From Eisenibacter elegans DSM 3317 (GTDB lineage: Bacteria; Bacteroidota; Bacteroidia; Cytophagales; Microscillaceae), in contig NZ_KE387154.1 of assembly GCF_000430505.1 (NCBI RefSeq), forward strand, positions 306,530 to 370,529: DNA of 64,000 nt. Reading direction: 5' to 3'. The translations under genes were made by a program, and so were the position numbers. This document shows, in pieces, positions 13,766 through 21,731 of this stretch (positions within the stretch are counted from its first letter, which is position 1; every line of letters starts with the position of its first letter). The notes under the pieces are model-generated. The model saw nothing but the letters and a program-made list of their open reading frames with translations, made no database searches and was not told where the DNA came from.

Positions 13766-15958
13766 ATGAAACGTTGTTGCATATTCATAGTTATAGCAGT
13801 ACTCTGTACTAGCTTTTTAACCCCCTTAAGCGCGCAAAATACCCTTAGAGATAGTTTGTATGCAGTCTTGACGCAACCTAATCTGACGGATACCTCTCGC
13901 GCCCTCGTGTTGGCAGATTTGGCCATCGCGCTGCGCAACATCAATGCAGATAGTAGCAAAAGCTGTGCAGAGGAGGTGTTGAAAATTTCGAAAAAATACA
14001 ATTTTACCAAAGGAGAAGGACGTGCCTATCAGGCGCTGGGTATCTATCACTATATCCGGGGGGAATACGAAACCGCGCTTGGCTTTTACCAAAAAGCACA
14101 AAAATGTTATCAAACAGCCAACTACCTCTCCGGCGTGGCTTGGTCTTATACCAATATAGGTTCTGTATACCGCAACTTTGGCAACTATGACAAAGCCCTG
14201 AGCGCTTATGAAGAGAGCCTCACAATATTCGAACAAATCCAAGAGTTGCCCGGTATGGGCTGGGCTTATGGCAATATCAGTCTGATACATAGCTCCCAGA
14301 ATAACTACGAACAGGCAGAGCAGTATGCCCAGAAAAGCCTGAAAGTACGTCAAAAACACGGCTATTTACCTGATATTGCTCAAGCATATAACCACGTTGC
14401 TGACATTGCCCAGAAGCAACGCCGCTATCAAGAGGCGGCACAAAGCTACCAGCAGGCCATTGCGCTTTACGAACGCGTAGACGACAAGGTCAACGCCTCT
14501 AAGGCTTATCGTACACTTGGCTTGATGAGCCTGAGCTTGGAGCAAGATAGCGCCGCCCAAGCCCAACTAGAACAATCGCTGGCCTTGGGTGAAAAGATGA
14601 ACAGTGCTATCCTCATTTGCGAAGCGCAAACAGCACTGGCACAGTATTATCTGAAGAAAAACGAGAAGAACAAAGCCCTACAAATGGCTGAAAAGGCCCT
14701 GACAACCGCCCAAAAAATAGGACAGAGGGAAGCCCTAAGCGCTGCGGCCTATACCCATAGCCAAGTCGCCTTTGCGCTACGCGACTTTGAAAAGGCTTAC
14801 CAAAGCCTCGCACTCTATAAAACTACCGAAGATAGCCTGCGCCAAGAACAGTTCAAAAAACAAGCCCTACAGCAAGATTTTCAGTACCAACTCAAACTCC
14901 AAACCGCCGAAGAAGAACGCAAGCGGCTCTTACTTGAAAATCAAGTGCAACGCCAAAAATATTGGCTCTATGGTGTTGTAGGAGGCTTTTTGAGTATCTT
15001 ATTGCTCACAAGCTTGGCTTTCAGAGCCTACCGACAGAAGCAAAAAGACAACCAACTACTGGCCATACAACAACAAGAAATTGTCGCCCAAAATGAGGAG
15101 CTTCGCCAAAATCAAGAAGAGCTGATGTTGCTCAATGAAGGGCTGAATGAACAAAAAAACACTCTAGAACTAGTCTATACCCAACTCAAAAACACTACCG
15201 GAGAGCTTGGAAAAAGTATCCGCTATGCTTCTCGAATGCAAGACCTTATCTTGGCCGAGCGCCAAGCTTTGGAGGAGTTCTTTGGAGAAGTTTTCTTGAT
15301 ATATAAGCCTCGCAATATCGTTTCGGGGGATTTTTATTGGTTTCACCAATTTGACCAAAACCGCGCTATCTTGGCCGTAGCTGACTGTACCGGGCACGGT
15401 GTCCCCGGGGCTTTTATGAGTATGTTGGGCGCGTCTTTGCTCTACCAAGAAGTGGCTATGGGGGGTAACTCAGCCCCCGAGCAAATCCTACAACATTTGC
15501 ACAAAGGTATCCAGAATATCCTCAAACAACATTTGGGGCATAATAATGACGGGATGGACATCAGCATTGGCTTGTTTGAAAAGCAAGCTGACGGTGCCAT
15601 GCAACTGACCTTTGCCGGCGCTAAAACACAGATTTATTACCAACAAGACAAAGCCTTGGAGCGCTTGCAAGGAGACAAAACATTCATTGGCGGCCCACAA
15701 CAACTCGAAAAACACTTCCAAGCACATAGTGTCTTGCTTCAACCTCAGACGATGGTCTATTTCTTCAGTGATGGACTGATAGACCAAAACAATCACAAAC
15801 GTAAACGTCTAGGTATCAAGCGGTTTGAAGAAACTTTGACCACACATTTACACGAACCAGCCAACGTACAGAAGAATGCGCTTGATGCTGCGCTCAACGA
15901 CCACCAAGGCCAAGAAGAACAACGAGACGACATCACGGTGTTGGGGCTGAGGGTATAA
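13766..15958 (+). CDS. TPR-repeat SpoIIE/PP2C-type serine phosphatase, membrane sensor
   Basis: From ATG 13766 the protein has 730 residues. A signal peptide (MKRCCIFIVIAVLCTSFLTPLSAQ) is followed by a run of about seven tetratricopeptide repeats (about 60-370), one membrane helix (about 430-450, YGVVGGFLSILLLTSLAF), a coiled coil (about 455-510) and a cytoplasmic SpoIIE domain with SGDFYWF, DCTGHGVPGAFMSMLG and, at the end, FFSDGLIDQ and RDDITVLGL, which supply the metal-binding Asp residues. Such proteins sense an envelope signal and dephosphorylate a STAS-type antagonist. A paralogue with the same layout is at 45085-47172. An upstream extension to 13685 is unlikely because the promoter would lie within it. 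Confidence 0.9.
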   Translation: MKRCCIFIVIAVLCTSFLTPLSAQNTLRDSLYAVLTQPNLTDTSRALVLADLAIALRNINADSSKSCAEEVLKISKKYNFTKGEGRAYQALGIYHYIRGEYETALGFYQKAQKCYQTANYLSGVAWSYTNIGSVYRNFGNYDKALSAYEESLTIFEQIQELPGMGWAYGNISLIHSSQNNYEQAEQYAQKSLKVRQKHGYLPDIAQAYNHVADIAQKQRRYQEAAQSYQQAIALYERVDDKVNASKAYRTLGLMSLSLEQDSAAQAQLEQSLALGEKMNSAILICEAQTALAQYYLKKNEKNKALQMAEKALTTAQKIGQREALSAAAYTHSQVAFALRDFEKAYQSLALYKTTEDSLRQEQFKKQALQQDFQYQLKLQTAEEERKRLLLENQVQRQKYWLYGVVGGFLSILLLTSLAFRAYRQKQKDNQLLAIQQQEIVAQNEELRQNQEELMLLNEGLNEQKNTLELVYTQLKNTTGELGKSIRYASRMQDLILAERQALEEFFGEVFLIYKPRNIVSGDFYWFHQFDQNRAILAVADCTGHGVPGAFMSMLGASLLYQEVAMGGNSAPEQILQHLHKGIQNILKQHLGHNNDGMDISIGLFEKQADGAMQLTFAGAKTQIYYQQDKALERLQGDKTFIGGPQQLEKHFQAHSVLLQPQTMVYFFSDGLIDQNNHKRKRLGIKRFEETLTTHLHEPANVQKNALDAALNDHQGQEEQRDDITVLGLRV

Positions 15959-15974
15959 ACATCCAAAGCCGCTA

Positions 15975-16000
15975 TTGCCTTCGTTTTTTTGGTATCTTTG
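15975..16000 (+). promoter_or_regulatory. Possible promoter of the LolC/E-type permease gene
   Basis: TATCTTTG at 15993-16000 is a good -7 element; the nearest TTG (15975-15977) leaves a 15-bp spacer, slightly short. The start codon follows 23 bp later. Confidence 0.4.
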
Positions 16001-16023
16001 CTGCTTAGGCCAACGCTATTGTC

Positions 16024-17259
16024 ATGAATATAGCCCTTCGTATCGCCCGGCGGTATTTTTTATCAGGAAAAAAAACCAGATTTATCAATATCATCTCCAT
16101 GCTTTCGATGTTGGGAGTAGCTATCGGTACTACTGCCCTCATCATTGTATTGTCGGTATTTAATGGTCTAGAAGACCTCATCAGAAACCTACATCAAACC
16201 ATCAACCCCGAGCTAAAAGTAAGCCTCCAAACAGGCAAGAGCTTTGAAGTCTCCGAGGAATGGCTGGCAGCTGTTCGGAAAATAGAGGGGGTGGCGCTGG
16301 TAGTAGAAGCCATTGAGGACAACGCCGTCTTGAAGTACCGCGATGGGCAGATGGTGGTACATGTCAAAGGAGTAAGCAGCAACTATCCACAAAGCCTCCC
16401 CGGGCTAGACTCTATCATGAAAGCCGGTCGGTTTGAGCTACAGCAGGGCCAAAACGCTACTGCCGTCCTCGGCCAAACAGTAGCTTATACCATTTCATTG
16501 GCCCTACACAATGAGTTTGATATGTTGGAACTTTGGTATCCTAAGCGGCTCAAAACCATCAACCTGGGCAGCCTCAGCGCCGAGGCCAATTTCAACCGTG
16601 TATTTGTAAAGCCGGCGGGCATTTTTTCTTTGGAGCAACAATACGACGCCAGCTATGTGTTCGTGCCTCTTAGCGTAGCCGAAACACTCCTAGACTATTC
16701 CGGGCGGCGTACCGCGCTCGAAATCAAGACCAGCCCCGGGGTGAGTATCTCCAAAGTAAAACGAGCACTACAGCGCTTCTTGGGCGATGATTTTCTGGTA
16801 CAAAATAGCGATGAGCAGCAAGCCGGGCTTTTGCGCGCCCTGCGTATCGAAAAGTTTTTTGTCTACCTGACGCTTTCTTTTATCTTGGCGGTGGCTTCGT
16901 TCAATATCTTTTTCTCACTAATGATGTTGGCCATCGAAAAAAAACGCGACATTGCAATCCTCTATGCTCTTGGCGCAGAACAACGCTTGGTAAAGCGGGT
17001 TTTTTTGTGGGAAGGAGCAATGATTGCTTTTTCAGGAGCCTTGATAGGCCTGAGCTTGGGCGTGTTGATTGTATTGTTACAGCAACGGTATAGTTTTGTT
17101 GGCATGGGTACAACCACTACGGTTGTCTCGGCTTACCCCGTTGTATTACAATTCAGCGATATCTGTTATACAGCCATTACGATGGCCGTCATTACAGTGG
17201 CAGCCGCTATTTTCCCGGCCATCAAGGCAGGCCAAGTGGATGTAAAAGAGGAGTTGTAA
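16024..17259 (+). CDS. LolC/LolE-type ABC transporter permease (FtsX superfamily)
   Basis: The 411 residues follow the LolC/E plan: amphipathic start (MNIALRIARRYFLSGKKTRFINIIS), first membrane helix (about 20-45, MLGVAIGTTALIIVLSVFNGLE), a large periplasmic domain (about 50-270) and three C-terminal helices in the FtsX domain (about 277-405) containing the EKKRDIAILYALGA coupling motif. LolCDE extracts lipoproteins from the inner membrane for transfer to LolA. No ATPase gene is adjacent; candidates in the window are at 27902 and 47343. It stands as a single gene with its own probable promoter. Confidence 0.88.
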   Translation: MNIALRIARRYFLSGKKTRFINIISMLSMLGVAIGTTALIIVLSVFNGLEDLIRNLHQTINPELKVSLQTGKSFEVSEEWLAAVRKIEGVALVVEAIEDNAVLKYRDGQMVVHVKGVSSNYPQSLPGLDSIMKAGRFELQQGQNATAVLGQTVAYTISLALHNEFDMLELWYPKRLKTINLGSLSAEANFNRVFVKPAGIFSLEQQYDASYVFVPLSVAETLLDYSGRRTALEIKTSPGVSISKVKRALQRFLGDDFLVQNSDEQQAGLLRALRIEKFFVYLTLSFILAVASFNIFFSLMMLAIEKKRDIAILYALGAEQRLVKRVFLWEGAMIAFSGALIGLSLGVLIVLLQQRYSFVGMGTTTTVVSAYPVVLQFSDICYTAITMAVITVAAAIFPAIKAGQVDVKEEL

Positions 17260-17346
17260 AATATATGGCTCTTCGGTCTAACCTCATAAGGTCTGATGCG
17301 TACTGCTATATAGACAACGTTATTTTACACCCTTTATCACCTCCTT

Positions 17347-17772
17347 ATGGATTACCTATTTCAAAATGATTATTGCCGAATCTACACCCCCAAGCCAGAC
17401 CTGCCCGAGGTATTGCATATCGCCTGGGTGGGCTATTGGGAGGTAAACGAAGGTTTGGTAGCAGCGCTCAATGCTTCCCTAGATATTATTGCCGCACGCA
17501 AAATCAAAGTACTGATTTCGGATTGTCGTGAGCTAGATGTTTTGACAGATGAGCTCTCTAATCACCTACAAACACAATGGTATCCTCAAGCCCAAGAGCG
17601 GGGGCTGCTGTTAGAGCTATATCTCGATTCCGAAGACTTTGTGGGGCAAATATCGTTGGAGATGCTCTTCAGCGATGTAGCCAATAGTGCACAACTACAA
17701 ACCCTGGCGGTCGACAACCTCACACACGCCTTTGAGTTTGCCGCAACGTATCTGAGCACACGCAAGACCTAA
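17347..17772 (+). CDS. STAS/SEC14-like small protein
   Basis: A 141-residue soluble protein with no signal peptide. It has the alternating strand/helix pattern of the Bacteroidota STAS/SEC14-like group (PEVLHIAWVGYWEVNEGLVAALNASLDIIAARKIKVLISDCRELDVL..., followed by helices), the same layout as the protein at 11684 with low identity. The segment KVLISDCREL corresponds to the strand and loop that often carry the switch residue in STAS proteins. A role as a partner of the SpoIIE phosphatases is inference. The gene is convergent with the GT4 gene, and a 12-bp inverted repeat lies between them. Confidence 0.6.
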   Translation: MDYLFQNDYCRIYTPKPDLPEVLHIAWVGYWEVNEGLVAALNASLDIIAARKIKVLISDCRELDVLTDELSNHLQTQWYPQAQERGLLLELYLDSEDFVGQISLEMLFSDVANSAQLQTLAVDNLTHAFEFAATYLSTRKT

Positions 17773-17783
17773 GTTTCATCACA

Positions 17784-17851
17784 GTTATCCACAGACTTGT
17801 TCACACACCCCGTTGAGCCGCTGTGGATAACTACGTCTTTTTGGTGGATAA
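17784..17851. other. Inverted DnaA-box-like pair between convergent genes
   Basis: AGTTATCCACAG (17783-17794) and its exact inverse CTGTGGATAACT (17821-17832) are separated by 26 bp; GGTGGATAA follows at 17843-17851. TTATCCACA is the classic DnaA box. The inverted pair could also fold as a weak bidirectional terminator between the genes ending at 17772 and 17878. AT-rich sequence follows. No dnaA or other origin marker is nearby. Confidence 0.5.
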
Positions 17852-17877
17852 GTAGATTTCCCATTATTAAAAAATCT

Positions 17878-19059
17878 TTACTTCTCTAAGCATTTGAGCA
17901 AATTTTTTGTCAAATTTTTTCGTGAAAATACTTGCTTTCCTAGTGTTAGCGCGTTTCGTTGTGCTTCAATCAACAGGGTTGTATCGGCCAAAAAAGGAGC
18001 TAATTGTTGATAAAGTGCGACTTCATCTAAAGGATTTATATAGATTCCACAATGGTATTTTTCTACTAAATCTTGTAGCCATCCTTCTACATTGACAATA
18101 CACAACTTGCCGGCAGCCAAGCCATCAAAAAACTTATTGGGACTAGTGGTTTGTAAAATAGGATGTGGTGCAAATGAAACCATTATTGCCTGAACTTGAG
18201 CCATCATTTCTCGGATTTCAAACTTGTTTGATTTAGGTATAAACTCCACATTTTCAAGCATTAATCTCTTGGATAATGCCATTAATGCCTCTTTTTCTTT
18301 GCCTTCGCCTACCAAAAAAAAACGTACTTGTTGCCCACACTGCGCCTGACAATAAGCTATTTGCTTCAAGTAATACTTTAAGCCGTTGGCCGGCCCCATA
18401 GCACCAAAATACCCCACTAGTAACGGGTTTTCTGAATTGTATTTTTCAAATATTCTGGGGGGCTTATAAGCTGATGCAAAAAAATCAATATCAGCCATAT
18501 TGGGCACGAAATGCAACTTTTCCTGAGGAATCCCTTGTTGCGCTAGGGCTTTTGTTACTTCAGGGGAAAGTGTGATAATATTTTGAGCATTTTGATAGAG
18601 TAGTTTTTCCACTCTTTTGAGCAAAGTTATCCACAAGCGCTTGTTGATAACTCCCAATTGGATGGGTACTTCGGGCCACCAGTCCCTTAATTCGATACTA
18701 TAAGCCAAACCCCTGAACTGCTTGATTAGTAAGGCAGTTACCCCTACACTCAAGGGGGTAGAGCTGGCCCAGCAATGCTCAAATCGGGGCAGACGCATAG
18801 CCAAGGCAAAACTTTGCCACATAAACCGTGCAAAAGCCCATATACGCGCCCATTTGCCCAAATGATTGGCATAGTAAATAGGTAGATAATGTACCTCTAT
18901 TCCCTCTATGAAGCGCTGTTCGTAGCGGGGTTTGTTGTGGCTGGTAATCATCACCACCTCCCACCCGCGAGCTACCATCTCTTGGGCAACATAATAGGAG
19001 CGGGTAGCGCCGCCATCGGCATATGTCTTGAAATATTGATGTAGATAGAGTATTCTCAT
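17878..19059 (-). CDS. Family 4 (GT-B) glycosyltransferase
   Basis: From the ATG at 19059 (MRILYLHQYFKTYADGGATRSYYVAQ) the protein has 393 residues. The Gly-rich acceptor-side loop DGGATRS and the C-terminal nucleotide-sugar domain (LLVGYFGAMGPANGLKYYL, FFLVGEGKEKEAL, and the SPNKFFDGLAAGKLCIVNVEGW segment with the conserved acidic/Gly site) are typical of GT4 enzymes. They transfer a sugar from NDP-sugar to a glycan or lipid-linked acceptor at the cytoplasmic face. A longer open frame to 19149 adds 30 residues that overlap asnB and is rejected. The ATG overlaps the asnB stop by 4 bp, so the two genes are coupled and probably serve one polysaccharide pathway. Confidence 0.85.
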   Translation of the reverse strand: MRILYLHQYFKTYADGGATRSYYVAQEMVARGWEVVMITSHNKPRYEQRFIEGIEVHYLPIYYANHLGKWARIWAFARFMWQSFALAMRLPRFEHCWASSTPLSVGVTALLIKQFRGLAYSIELRDWWPEVPIQLGVINKRLWITLLKRVEKLLYQNAQNIITLSPEVTKALAQQGIPQEKLHFVPNMADIDFFASAYKPPRIFEKYNSENPLLVGYFGAMGPANGLKYYLKQIAYCQAQCGQQVRFFLVGEGKEKEALMALSKRLMLENVEFIPKSNKFEIREMMAQVQAIMVSFAPHPILQTTSPNKFFDGLAAGKLCIVNVEGWLQDLVEKYHCGIYINPLDEVALYQQLAPFLADTTLLIEAQRNALTLGKQVFSRKNLTKNLLKCLEK

Positions 19060-20864
19060 CCGAAACGTTGTTGAATCCAAACCGCCAGCAAAGCTACCGA
19101 CAATAACTCTGTCGAAAAATCGGCCTGGCCTCTCTGATGTGCCTGCCATTGTTGGGCTACAGCTCCATAAGGGACATATTTGAAAATGGCTGCCTGTGGG
19201 TTGTCAAAATACTGTTTCCAAAACAAAGGGGCTTGCCGCATATATTGGCCTATTGGCAGTCCAAACCCTTGTTTGGGGCGCTGGCCGATGGATGTGCCTA
19301 GGGAACTAGAAAGTTGGATAAGTGCTTGTTTGAGCGGCCATTTTGCAGGGTTTTGGCATAAGTATCGATTAGACAAGCACTGTGCCCATTCCGTAAAAGC
19401 TGTATCGAGGTAGGGCATTCGAAGCTCTACACTGTGGCGCATAGCCATCTGATCATTCAGCCGTAGGATATCATAGGGCAGGTAGTGTTGTTGTTCCATT
19501 TGCAAAAAACCCTTCAAATCAAACCTTTGAGGCTCAGGTGTTAAAGTATTTGTTGAATAGACTAAAGGGCTACTGAGCGCACACAAGGTTTGCATCGTAT
19601 AGACTGGGTTGGCTTGTAGCCCCAGTGCCTGCCTACGAGCGCGGGAGTATTGTTGCCACCGCCGGGGCAAGACCTTACGCGCCACCGCTGCAGCCCAATG
19701 ACTCCAAGGCTTCCATTGGTGGTATTGTGCATACCACTGATGACGGCGATACCCCCCCAGTAGCTCATCTGCCCCTGCCCCCGACCAAAGGACATACACC
19801 CCTTGGCGGGCGGCAGTCTCGGCTATCCAATAGGTGCTGAAGGCTGCAATGTCGGCAATGGGGCTATCGGTGTGGCCGATGATAGCTTCAAAAGAAGCTT
19901 CGAGGGCTTTGGCCGAAGCCCGAACCTCTACCAAAGGCATCCGGCAGGCTCGGGCGATGACAGTCGCATAGCGGAAATCGTCAGAGAGTTGTTGGCTATC
20001 CGTGATTTGGAGGCTAAAGGCCAGCATACCGCCAGATGGCCGTACTTGGGCTACTGACAAGGCCAGCAACGAAGAATCTACTCCTCCGCTGAGCATCAAA
20101 CCCGTAGGCACTGCTGCCGGCAGGTGTCGCAAGACAGCCTCTTGCAAAGGCATTGGCGCAGGGTGGTCTGTTTCGGAGGCGCATTGGCTGCCGTGATTTA
20201 GCGCCTCAAAGCGCTGCTCGAAAAGCGAGAAATAAGCTGCTCCCTGCCAAGCGTAGACACCTTGGTAGAATGTCTGAGGGTGTGGGGCGTAGCGATATTG
20301 CAAATAATGGGGAATGGCGGCCTCATTGAGCTGGCGGGGCATTAAGCCCGAAGCCAACAAACTTTGTATTTCAGACGAAAAGAGCAGGTGTGTAGGGGTT
20401 TGGGCATAATACAATGGCTTCATCTGCCAAGGGTCTTGGGCTATGAGTAGCCGCTGCGTTTGTCGGTCATAGTAGATGAGGGCATACATCCCTGCGAGGC
20501 TTTCTAGGCCTTTGGCACCCTTATGAGCCAAATGATAGAGCAAGGTTTCGGCATCGCTTTGGCTTTGCCAATCTCTTGGCGGCAAAGCTTGACGCAGTTG
20601 GTGGTGGTTGTAGATTTGTCCGTTGAACGCCAACACATAGCGACCATCATCACTTTGGATAGGCTGCCGATTGAATGGGTGAATATCGGCTATTTGTAAA
20701 AGATTATGCCCTAGCGCTATTGGTAGAGGCTCCGATGTTGCCCACTGTCCTTGTCCGTCCTTGCCTCTATGTTGAGCGGCATCCAACATCAGCGCTAAGG
20801 CCTTATCAAGCCCCTGAGCCGTCGAGACGGCCTTAGTTTGGACAATCAGGTGTATGCCACACAT
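19056..20864 (-). CDS. asnB: Asparagine synthetase (glutamine-hydrolysing), AsnB type
   Basis: The 602 residues start with MCGI, exposing Cys2 as the glutaminase nucleophile. The N-terminal Ntn domain (about 1-210) has AAQHRGKDGQGQW and VLAFNGQIYNHHQLR. The synthetase domain carries the pyrophosphate loop LMLSGGVDSSLLALS (about 256-270), SGAGADELLGGYRRH and MRHSVELRMPYLDTAF. The enzyme amidates aspartate, but many AsnB homologues beside glycosyltransferases amidate sugars or glycan building blocks instead. Coupling to the GT4 gene by a 4-bp overlap favours that alternative; I cannot decide. Confidence 0.9.
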   Translation of the reverse strand: MCGIHLIVQTKAVSTAQGLDKALALMLDAAQHRGKDGQGQWATSEPLPIALGHNLLQIADIHPFNRQPIQSDDGRYVLAFNGQIYNHHQLRQALPPRDWQSQSDAETLLYHLAHKGAKGLESLAGMYALIYYDRQTQRLLIAQDPWQMKPLYYAQTPTHLLFSSEIQSLLASGLMPRQLNEAAIPHYLQYRYAPHPQTFYQGVYAWQGAAYFSLFEQRFEALNHGSQCASETDHPAPMPLQEAVLRHLPAAVPTGLMLSGGVDSSLLALSVAQVRPSGGMLAFSLQITDSQQLSDDFRYATVIARACRMPLVEVRASAKALEASFEAIIGHTDSPIADIAAFSTYWIAETAARQGVYVLWSGAGADELLGGYRRHQWYAQYHQWKPWSHWAAAVARKVLPRRWQQYSRARRQALGLQANPVYTMQTLCALSSPLVYSTNTLTPEPQRFDLKGFLQMEQQHYLPYDILRLNDQMAMRHSVELRMPYLDTAFTEWAQCLSNRYLCQNPAKWPLKQALIQLSSSLGTSIGQRPKQGFGLPIGQYMRQAPLFWKQYFDNPQAAIFKYVPYGAVAQQWQAHQRGQADFSTELLSVALLAVWIQQRFG

Positions 20865-20888
20865 ACCACAACAAACAAAAAGCGGGGG

Positions 20889-21530
20889 CTATACAAGCTT
20901 ATTTTCGATGGCAAACTTGACCAACTCGGCCGTATTTTTAGCGTCCGATTTTTTGAGCAGGCTGGTACGGTGTGTGTCTACGGTTTTGATACTGATGAAG
21001 AGCTTATCTGAAATTTCACGGTTACTATAGCCCTCGGTGATGAGTTTGAGGATTTCTTTCTCGCGTGGTGTAAAGGCCGCCGCACCGGAATTGCCAGTAC
21101 GCTTGTTGACCATATTGTTGATGATGATTTGCGAAACAGCCTGCGAAAAATACTTCTCGCCTTTGTAGACCTTCAGGATACCCTCTATGAGTTCTTTTTT
21201 GAGGATGCTTTTGTGTAGGTAGCCATCTGTATTGACTTCTAGCGCCCTCAAGACAAAATACTCCTCGTTGTGTGAGCTCAGGATAATGACCTTGATGTTG
21301 GGGTATTTTTTTTTGATTTTGGCAATGAGTTCTATGCCGTCAGTATCTGCTAGGGTAATGTCACAGAGAATGACATCGGGGATGTGGTTGGTCAGGATAT
21401 GGAGCGCATCTTCGGCATTATCACACTCTTCTGTAACATACATTCCTTCGTGTTGGGAGATGATGCCTTTTACGCCTTCACGCACGATGCCGTGGTCTTC
21501 TATCAGTAGAATTTTGATAACTTGGTTCAT
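20889..21530 (-). CDS. NarL/LuxR-family response regulator
   Basis: From ATG 21530 (MNQVIKILLIEDHGIVREGVKG) the protein has 213 residues. The receiver domain shows the acidic pair ED, the phospho-acceptor Asp in DVILCDITLADTDGIEL (about 55), the conserved Ser in VIILSSHNEE and Lys near the end of the domain (LHKSILKKELIEG). The LuxR-type helix-turn-helix reads FTPREKEILKLITEGYSNREISDKLFISIKTVDTHRTSLLKK (about 145-190). The open frame extends 20 residues further upstream, but that part does not look like receiver sequence. No histidine kinase is adjacent. Downstream asnB starts 25 bp after its stop, so they may share a transcript. Confidence 0.92.
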   Translation of the reverse strand: MNQVIKILLIEDHGIVREGVKGIISQHEGMYVTEECDNAEDALHILTNHIPDVILCDITLADTDGIELIAKIKKKYPNIKVIILSSHNEEYFVLRALEVNTDGYLHKSILKKELIEGILKVYKGEKYFSQAVSQIIINNMVNKRTGNSGAAAFTPREKEILKLITEGYSNREISDKLFISIKTVDTHRTSLLKKSDAKNTAELVKFAIENKLV

Positions 21531-21731
21531 AGATGCAAGCGGTGGTTTAGTGCGGGAATTTTTGACACAAATTACAAAAATTACGCCCAAATGACAATTT
21601 AGGTTGGGTATATTTAGGCCGAATACCTTATTTTTTCGGTATAATGCATCAGGTATTCGGCAGGTTGTACCTACCTCACCGGGAGTGTCGAACCCTGTTG
21701 GGGGGATACTCCCAGAGAGAGGCTTTTCAGT

